From Leptospirales bacterium (GTDB lineage Bacteria > Spirochaetota > Leptospiria > Leptospirales > Leptonemataceae), in the NCBI GenBank assembly GCA_016788865.1, contig JAEUSB010000076.1, positions 1 to 56,215 on the forward strand: a stretch of 56,215 nucleotides of DNA, given 5' to 3'. Position 1 is the first letter of the stretch. Every line of letters begins with the position of its first letter. The position numbers and the translations under genes are program-made. The notes under the pieces were generated by a model. The model worked only from the letters and a program-made list of their open reading frames with translations. It was not told the origin of the DNA and made no database searches. Shown here piece after piece: positions 50,567 through 56,215 of the stretch.

Positions 50567-53500
50567 ATGAAAAATCACTGGCTCATAATTGCCGGCAGCC
50601 TGCTCTGTGGCGGCAGCCTGCTCGCTCATGAGCCCTTAACGAACTGGGAATTCAGGCTCGGTGACTCACCGCGAAGCGGAAACACGTTTGACTGGTCACG
50701 CGACGTGGCGCCGTGGACCCGGCAGGAGACTCCGCTTGGGGACATACGCGGTGACCAGAGGGTTGCCTGGCAACGCGTGAAACTCCCATCAACCAAATAC
50801 GAAGATCCAGTAGTCTATATAGAAATTTGTTTTGAACAGATGGAAGTTTTCCTGGACGGAAAACAAATCTATTCGTACGGATCTGTCGACGACTTCAAGC
50901 CCGGTTGGCTTTTTCCCTCGATCTGGTTTCATGCAATTGAGCTGCCCGAGGATTACGCCGGAAAGTATCTCTATTTTCGCATTCGCGCGGATGCTCCTTC
51001 CATGGGAGTTGAACGCGCCTTGAAAATTGGAAACCGAGCGGACCTGTTTGAATACATACTGAAATCAGATCTTGAAGTTTTCATTCTGGGATGTGTCTTT
51101 GTCTTTGTTGGTTTCTTCTCCCTGTTCATGTACTTATCGCGTTTTGGTGAGGGTGTATTTCTGGTCTTCAGCGGCTATGTCTTTGGCAGCGGCATTTACA
51201 CAATACTCCGTACGCAGACCCTCAACCTGCTTTCCCCCCATCCGGACTTTTGGATCTGGCTCTGGTTTATTTCGCTGTACCTTTTGCCGGTATTGTCTTT
51301 TGCGTATTTTGAAGCGATCCTTGCGGGTCGGTTCAAGAAATTCCTCAGAATCGTTTGGCAGATCCATCTTATCATCGCAATCGTATCGCTAAGCCTACCG
51401 GCATTTCACCTGATACCATTGTTTGATCTGCTCGCTCCGTTTCAGTATACCGCGTTAGTCGATCTTATCCTCCTCGTTGGAGTTCCGGCGTATGCTGCAT
51501 ACAAGAAGGATACGGATGCAAAACTGATCATTATTGGATACGCAATCCAGACGTTGTTCTTTTTGCACGATATCCTCAAGGACCAGGGTTTCATACCGTA
51601 CGATCGTACAATCAATCACTGGGGGCTCTTTATATTCGTTGGATTTCTCGCGTTAATACTCCTTCGACGATACCGAAACACCCAGGAGCGACTGCACGCC
51701 TATTCGCGCGAACTTGAAGAGAAGAACATCCAGCTTTCCAGAATGGACCGTATGAAGGACGAGTTTCTGGCCAATACCTCGCATGAGCTGAAGACACCCT
51801 TGCACGGGATGATTGGAATCGCGGAATCGCTTGTTGACGCAGGGCAGGACCATCTCTCGATCGATCTAACCCGCAAGCTCGGACTGATTGCGCAGAGCGG
51901 TCGCAGACTCTCGGGCCTCGTGAACAATATTCTCGAATATTCCAGGCTAAAGCACGACTCACCCTCCCTGGTCCTGAGACCTGTAAGACTCCGCCAGGCT
52001 GTTCAATCCGCATTCGAGATTGTCCGACCCCTGATGAATGGCAAGCCTGTGGAGCTCGTCAACGAGGTGGATGACTCATTTCCGCCTGTTCGCGCGGACG
52101 AAAATCGCCTGCAGCAAATCTTCCTGAATCTCCTGGCAAACGCGATGAAGTTTACCGAGAGTGGGAGCATCCGTGTGAGCGCAGTGCTTGAAGACGGATT
52201 GACCCGCATCAGAGTCATTGATACTGGAAGTGGAATTCCGGCTGAATATATCGAAACGATTTTTAAGCCATTCGAGTCTGCACCCACGGGGAACTCCGGG
52301 ACGGGTCTTGGGCTTTCGATAGCGCGACAGTTGGTGCGGTTGCAGGGCGGAGACATCCGTGCAGAACAGGGCCTCACGGCAGGTGCAACCATCTGGTTTA
52401 CGCTACCCTTGTGGAATGAGTTAGAGGTCGCACCGTTACACGATATTGCAAAGAGTGTTGATGTGGACATTGCCGCCGCATCGTCGGCAATGTGGACAGG
52501 CTCGGGCAGCAATGAGGAAGGCCAGGCAAGAATTCTCGCCGTTGACGATGAGCCGGTGAATTTGCAGATATTGTTGAATCGTTTGAAGATCGCAGGCTAT
52601 GAAATTCATCAGGCACAGAGCGGGGCGCAGGCGTTGAGAGAAATCGAAAGCGGGTCGTATGATCTGGTGCTCCTGGACATCATGATGCCAGGCATCTCAG
52701 GGCTGGAAGTCTGCAGACAGATTCGCGAAAAGTATTCTTTGTATGAGTTGCCTGTATTGTTCCTTTCGGCACGGGGTACGGCCGAGGATGTGGTAGCCGG
52801 CTTCGAAGCCGGTGGGAACGACTATGTTGTGAAACCCTTTAACGGTCGCGAATTGGTTTCGCGTGTGACCACGCTCTTGTCCTTGAGGCACGCCGTGCGT
52901 GAAGAGCGGAAGCTGGCAGGCCTTCGTCACGAAGTCGAGATTGCACAAAAGTTGCAACGGTCACTTTTACCGGGATCGAGTCCGGGAGAATTGAGTTTCA
53001 CGTTTCGGTACCAACCAAGATCCCCTGTTGGCGGTGACTTCTTCGACTACATTGATACGGAGAAAGGGATCGGGTTCATTCTTGCTGATGTCGCAGGCCA
53101 TGGTGTGGCGGCAGCGCTCGTTGCGTCGATGGCGAAGATCGCATTTTCAATTCAGAAGGACGTTCTGGAGAATCCGTCGCTCGTGCTCAGCGGAATGAAT
53201 AACGTACTGAGCGGGCAGTCTCACGATCACTACGCAACGGCCGCGTATCTTTTTTTTGATCGATCAAATCAGACCTTCAGTTATGCGAGTGCCGGACATG
53301 CACCGATGATCGTTATCCGTGCGAACGGTGGAGTAGAGCTCGTGAAACCTCGCGGAACAATTCTGGGATCATTCCGCGGTCGCGCCTTTGAGTCATGCGA
53401 ACTTCGAATGACTCCGGGTGATCGAATTCTGGTATATACAGATGGTGTGACGGAATCGCGGAACGGCAAGGGTGAAATGCTTGGAGATGACAGGTTCGTG

Positions 53501-53626
53501 AAGCTGGCCCGGCAGCATGGCAAGTTGCCCATTGAAGCATTCGCAGATCAGATGCTTCGCGAATTCGACGCGTGGGTAGGCGAATCTCCCGACGATGATT
53601 TCGCTTTCTTTGTGATCGATGCGTGA
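50567..53626 (+). CDS. 7TM sensor hybrid: histidine kinase - receiver - PP2C phosphatase
   Basis: 1019 residues. Signal-like helix 1-20; an extracytoplasmic beta domain to about 165 resembling 7TMR-DISM extracellular regions; about seven helices (170-368); coiled coil (372-397). HisKA has His406 (ANTSHELKTPLHGMIG), and HATPase has NLLANAMKF, DTGSGIP and GTGLGLSIA. The receiver has DDEP near 660, phosphoacceptor Asp704 (LLDIMMPG) and Lys756 (VVKP). The end is a SpoIIE/RsbU-type PP2C with VGGDFFDY, DVAGHG and SPDDDFAFF. It probably turns a membrane signal into phosphatase output on a STAS antagonist. Confidence 0.92.
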   Translation: MKNHWLIIAGSLLCGGSLLAHEPLTNWEFRLGDSPRSGNTFDWSRDVAPWTRQETPLGDIRGDQRVAWQRVKLPSTKYEDPVVYIEICFEQMEVFLDGKQIYSYGSVDDFKPGWLFPSIWFHAIELPEDYAGKYLYFRIRADAPSMGVERALKIGNRADLFEYILKSDLEVFILGCVFVFVGFFSLFMYLSRFGEGVFLVFSGYVFGSGIYTILRTQTLNLLSPHPDFWIWLWFISLYLLPVLSFAYFEAILAGRFKKFLRIVWQIHLIIAIVSLSLPAFHLIPLFDLLAPFQYTALVDLILLVGVPAYAAYKKDTDAKLIIIGYAIQTLFFLHDILKDQGFIPYDRTINHWGLFIFVGFLALILLRRYRNTQERLHAYSRELEEKNIQLSRMDRMKDEFLANTSHELKTPLHGMIGIAESLVDAGQDHLSIDLTRKLGLIAQSGRRLSGLVNNILEYSRLKHDSPSLVLRPVRLRQAVQSAFEIVRPLMNGKPVELVNEVDDSFPPVRADENRLQQIFLNLLANAMKFTESGSIRVSAVLEDGLTRIRVIDTGSGIPAEYIETIFKPFESAPTGNSGTGLGLSIARQLVRLQGGDIRAEQGLTAGATIWFTLPLWNELEVAPLHDIAKSVDVDIAAASSAMWTGSGSNEEGQARILAVDDEPVNLQILLNRLKIAGYEIHQAQSGAQALREIESGSYDLVLLDIMMPGISGLEVCRQIREKYSLYELPVLFLSARGTAEDVVAGFEAGGNDYVVKPFNGRELVSRVTTLLSLRHAVREERKLAGLRHEVEIAQKLQRSLLPGSSPGELSFTFRYQPRSPVGGDFFDYIDTEKGIGFILADVAGHGVAAALVASMAKIAFSIQKDVLENPSLVLSGMNNVLSGQSHDHYATAAYLFFDRSNQTFSYASAGHAPMIVIRANGGVELVKPRGTILGSFRGRAFESCELRMTPGDRILVYTDGVTESRNGKGEMLGDDRFVKLARQHGKLPIEAFADQMLREFDAWVGESPDDDFAFFVIDA

Positions 53627-53851
53627 TCAGTCGTCGCTTAGCATTTTAAAAGTCAGTGCTTTTGAGGGGCAGGCCTCAATTTGTGCTCGGATGGCTTCCG
53701 TGTTGGCGCCTGCGGGAGTAATCCAGGGTTTTGCGCGGGGGTCAAATACCGCGGGCAGGCCTCGAAAACAAATTCCGGAATGAATACACGTTCCTGGTTT
53801 CCAGATGATTTCTATTTCGCCGTTCGAATATTTCTTTGTAATCTCTTTCAT
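53627..53851 (-). CDS. YjdI-like mono-cluster 4Fe-4S protein
   Basis: 74 residues from ATG 53851, with AGGA six bases upstream; a longer frame to 53932 is unlikely. The pattern KPGTCIHSGICFRG, VFDPRAKPWI and IEACPSKALTF matches E. coli YjdI and the divergent 4Fe-4S mono-cluster family, with three cysteines and a His in the CxHSGxC motif. It may carry electrons or bind a cluster of 3Fe-4S/4Fe-4S type; the physiological partner is unknown. It is convergent with the kinase gene: their stop codons abut. Confidence 0.85.
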   Translation of the reverse strand: MKEITKKYSNGEIEIIWKPGTCIHSGICFRGLPAVFDPRAKPWITPAGANTEAIRAQIEACPSKALTFKMLSDD

Positions 53852-54055
53852 TTTGAATCCTGATCCGTTTGAAAATCCGTCGTGAATCCCTGCGTGAAAA
53901 ATGACAATTAGAATGCCTGAAACCTGCTCCACGGGAGTGTTTCTAAATGATAACCAGTCTCAATTGGGCCTATTCGCGGCTCAGATCAGCTATTCCCTTG
54001 ACAAAAACGCGGGCCACTCGGAAATTCAAGTACATAGAATAACTCGGAAACAGGC

Positions 54056-54748
54056 ATGTCCTTCAAACAAAGAATCTTCCAAAGCTCACTAGGGCGAAAA
54101 TATGTGATGGCCCTGACGGGAGCACTGCTCCTACTCTTTCTCATCGCACACATGACCGGAAACCTCCTGGTGCTCTCGGGGCCAGACGCGTTTAATGCAT
54201 ACGGTCACTACCTCAAAACGCATCCACAACTGCTGTGGCCAATGCGAATCGGCCTTCTGATAACATTCGTGGTGCATATCTATCTGGCCATCTCTTTGTC
54301 CATAGAGAACAACGCAGCCCGCCCAAATGCCTACGCATTCAAGAATACCGTTCAAGCAACATTGACTTCTCGCTACATGATGTTAACCGGAACTCTTACT
54401 CTGGCGTATTTGATTTACCATCTGTTGCATTTCACGATTGGCGTGGTGCAGCCACAGTACTTCAGCGGCGTGGACGGGGAAAATCGTCACGACATCTATA
54501 CAATGTTCGTAATGGGATTTCGCAATCCAATCGTTTACGTTTCATACCTGATCGCGCAGATCAATCTGGTGTTCCATCTGAAGCACGGATCCCGCAGTGT
54601 TTTCCAGACGATGGGCTGGAATCAGGCAAGGTTCAAAGGTCTCATCAACGGATTCTCACTCACATATGTAACCATCATCTTTGTGGGCTTCCTGCTTGGA
54701 CCCACGCTGATCCTATTGAATGTTATTAAACTTCCTGGAGAAATGTAA
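54056..54748 (+). CDS. sdhC: Succinate dehydrogenase/fumarate reductase cytochrome b subunit (type B)
   Basis: 230 residues, five membrane helices. The type-B (Bacillus/Wolinella) layout is seen: [20 protein letters not shown] (heme His), [42 protein letters not shown] and a final helix. It anchors SdhAB and binds two b hemes and menaquinone. Its stop overlaps the sdhA ATG (TAATG). A TTGACA at 53998-54003 lies upstream without a good -10 element at the expected distance, so the promoter is undefined. Confidence 0.92.
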   Translation: MSFKQRIFQSSLGRKYVMALTGALLLLFLIAHMTGNLLVLSGPDAFNAYGHYLKTHPQLLWPMRIGLLITFVVHIYLAISLSIENNAARPNAYAFKNTVQATLTSRYMMLTGTLTLAYLIYHLLHFTIGVVQPQYFSGVDGENRHDIYTMFVMGFRNPIVYVSYLIAQINLVFHLKHGSRSVFQTMGWNQARFKGLINGFSLTYVTIIFVGFLLGPTLILLNVIKLPGEM

Positions 54749-56215
54749 TGTCTTTGAATTCAAATATTCCGTCAGGTCCGCTCGCGGAAAAATGGGACAA
54801 GCACAAGTTTGATCTAAAGCTTGTGAACCCTGCCAACAAAAGAAAATACGATATCATTGTCGTAGGCTCCGGTCTTGCCGGTGCCTCCGCTTCCGCGTCT
54901 CTTGCGGAGATGGGATACAACGTTAAGTGCTTTTGCTTTCAGGATAGCCCTCGCCGTGCGCACAGCATTGCAGCCCAGGGCGGAATCAATGCTGCCAAAA
55001 ACTATCCAAACGACGGCGATAGCGTTATGCGCCTTTTCTACGATACCATTAAGGGAGGAGACTTCCGTGCTCGCGAAGCAAACGTGTATCGTCTGGCTCA
55101 GGTGAGTGCCAATATCATTGATCAATGTGTGGCCCAGGGCGTTCCTTTCGCCCGAGAGTACGGTGGCCTATTGGCTAACCGTTCCTTTGGTGGCGCCCAG
55201 CTATCACGTACGTTTTACGCGCGCGGACAGACCGGGCAGCAGCTTTTGATCGGGGCATATCAGGCGCTTAGCCGTCAGATTGGAAAGGGACAAGTAAAGA
55301 TGTTCCCGCGCACTGAGATGCTGGAACTCGTAGTTCATGAAGGTCGTGCGCGCGGAATCGTGGTTCGTGATCTTGTAACAGGAAAGGTATCCTCGCATTC
55401 AGGCGCTGCAGTTGTGCTGGCCAGCGGTGGTTACGGAAATGTGTTCTACCTCTCGACAAATGCAATGGGTTGTAACGTAACTGCAACCTACCGTGCGTAT
55501 AAGAAGGGAGCTTTCTTTGCAAATCCTTGCTTCACGCAAATTCATCCGACGTGTATTCCTGTGAGCGGGGAATATCAATCCAAGCTCACTCTGATGTCAG
55601 AATCTCTCAGGAACGATGGCCGCGTCTGGGCTCCAAAAGCCAAAGGCGATAAACGTCATCCCAATGACATTCCGGAAGACGAACGTGACTATTACCTGGA
55701 ACGAGTGTATCCAAGTTTTGGAAACCTGGCACCTCGCGACGTTTCCTCGCGTCAGGCGAAGTACGCTTGCGACGAAGGTCGTGGTGTTGGTGAAACGGGA
55801 CTTGGAGTCTATCTGGACTTCAAAGATTCAATCAACCGCCTTGGTGAAAGCACCGTTCGCGAAAGATATGGAAACCTGTTCCAGATGTACGAGCGCATCA
55901 CCGGAGAGGATCCTTACAAACAACCCATGCGCATCTATCCGGCTGTGCATTATACCATGGGTGGACTCTGGGTTGATTACAACCTTATGAGCAACCTCCC
56001 AGGATTGTTTGTCCTGGGCGAAGCCAACTTCTCTGACCATGGGGCAAACCGTCTCGGGGCGAGCGCGCTTATGCAAGGTCTTGCGGACGGCTACTTTGTC
56101 CTTCCGTACACAATTGCAGATTACCTGGCGAAGCAGGGTCCCGCCAAATTGCCAGAGGATCACGCTGAGTTCAAAAAAGCGGAGGCTGCAGTTAACGATC
56201 AGACAAAACAATTCC
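54748..56215 (+). CDS. sdhA: Succinate dehydrogenase/fumarate reductase flavoprotein (3' end cut by window edge)
   Basis: 489 codons remain to the window end; full-length proteins are about 600-650 residues. The FAD site is [31 protein letters not shown] contains the His that carries FAD covalently in SdhA. HPTCIP-type and RNDGRVWAP segments and [12 protein letters not shown] fit the substrate site, and [20 protein letters not shown] the second FAD part. It oxidises succinate to fumarate (or the reverse) at the cytoplasmic membrane with SdhC. sdhB should follow outside the window. Confidence 0.95.
   Translation, partial: MSLNSNIPSGPLAEKWDKHKFDLKLVNPANKRKYDIIVVGSGLAGASASASLAEMGYNVKCFCFQDSPRRAHSIAAQGGINAAKNYPNDGDSVMRLFYDTIKGGDFRAREANVYRLAQVSANIIDQCVAQGVPFAREYGGLLANRSFGGAQLSRTFYARGQTGQQLLIGAYQALSRQIGKGQVKMFPRTEMLELVVHEGRARGIVVRDLVTGKVSSHSGAAVVLASGGYGNVFYLSTNAMGCNVTATYRAYKKGAFFANPCFTQIHPTCIPVSGEYQSKLTLMSESLRNDGRVWAPKAKGDKRHPNDIPEDERDYYLERVYPSFGNLAPRDVSSRQAKYACDEGRGVGETGLGVYLDFKDSINRLGESTVRERYGNLFQMYERITGEDPYKQPMRIYPAVHYTMGGLWVDYNLMSNLPGLFVLGEANFSDHGANRLGASALMQGLADGYFVLPYTIADYLAKQGPAKLPEDHAEFKKAEAAVNDQTKQF

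Noticed and set aside
53998..54027. Sigma-70-type promoter ahead of sdhC (TTGACA)
   Set aside because: The -35 is perfect, but the sequence 17 bases later (GAAATT) is a poor -10 and TAGAAT is too far away.

Overview
The window looks like chromosomal core sequence from a spirochaete of the order Leptospirales, probably outside Leptospira itself (Leptonema/Turneriella-like). This is inference from gene content: a flhF-flhG-fliA flagellar block, several exported lipoproteins, a FabD relative of the fungal fatty-acid-synthase type, a type-B succinate dehydrogenase, EF-P beside a KamA-type radical SAM protein, roughly balanced base composition, and frequent TTG and GTG starts. I see no rRNA, tRNA, CRISPR array, insertion sequence or prophage.

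Layout. 1-1655: a truncated protein-methyltransferase gene, a stand-alone rpsD with a clear terminator, and flaG with a candidate sigma-28 promoter. 2049-5542: minus-strand flagellar regulators flhF, flhG, a membrane protein and fliA. 5684-8401: a lipoprotein, class I aldolase, DedA and PilZ proteins. 8448-12008: HNH nuclease and gyrA with a basic N-terminal extension. 12132-16440: an outer-membrane protein, thiolase-like protein, glycerophosphodiesterase and redoxin. 16467-21271: a malic-enzyme-like pseudoenzyme and a four-gene envelope cassette (lipoprotein, POTRA-less Omp85-like barrel, exported protein, CsgG/DUF4384-like protein). 21290-25267: a structured leader ending in a perfect terminator just before holB, a nitrilase, an RsbW-like ATPase, a secreted hydrolase and a small membrane protein. 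25327-32624: membrane-bound AraC regulator, rpmB, PC4 protein, amidohydrolase, class A PBP with a zinc ribbon, and a frame-disrupted outer-membrane gene.

32636-42416 is a long minus-strand series, read as KamA-type radical SAM, ispD, thpR, three exported TPR/coiled-coil proteins, a serine hydrolase with a Cys-rich partner, and an SNF2-type helicase. 42415-48581 holds efp, a FabD-like transferase, an SDR, a STAS protein, an acyl-CoA synthetase and pyrF. 48600-56215 holds a GGDEF-EAL protein, a kinase-receiver-phosphatase hybrid, a YjdI-like ferredoxin and the start of sdhCA.

How genes may work together. FliA probably drives flaG. EF-P and its putative lysine-modification enzyme diverge from overlapping start codons. 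The STAS protein, the RsbW-like ATPase and the PP2C domain of the hybrid kinase are the three components of a partner-switching circuit, though they are not adjacent. Several proteins have a recognisable enzyme fold but lack the usual catalytic residues (thiolase-like, malic-enzyme-like, SDR). The best candidates for something undescribed are the envelope cassette at 17782-21271, the leader/terminator element at 21383-21455, and the lipoprotein/TPR cassette linked to thpR.
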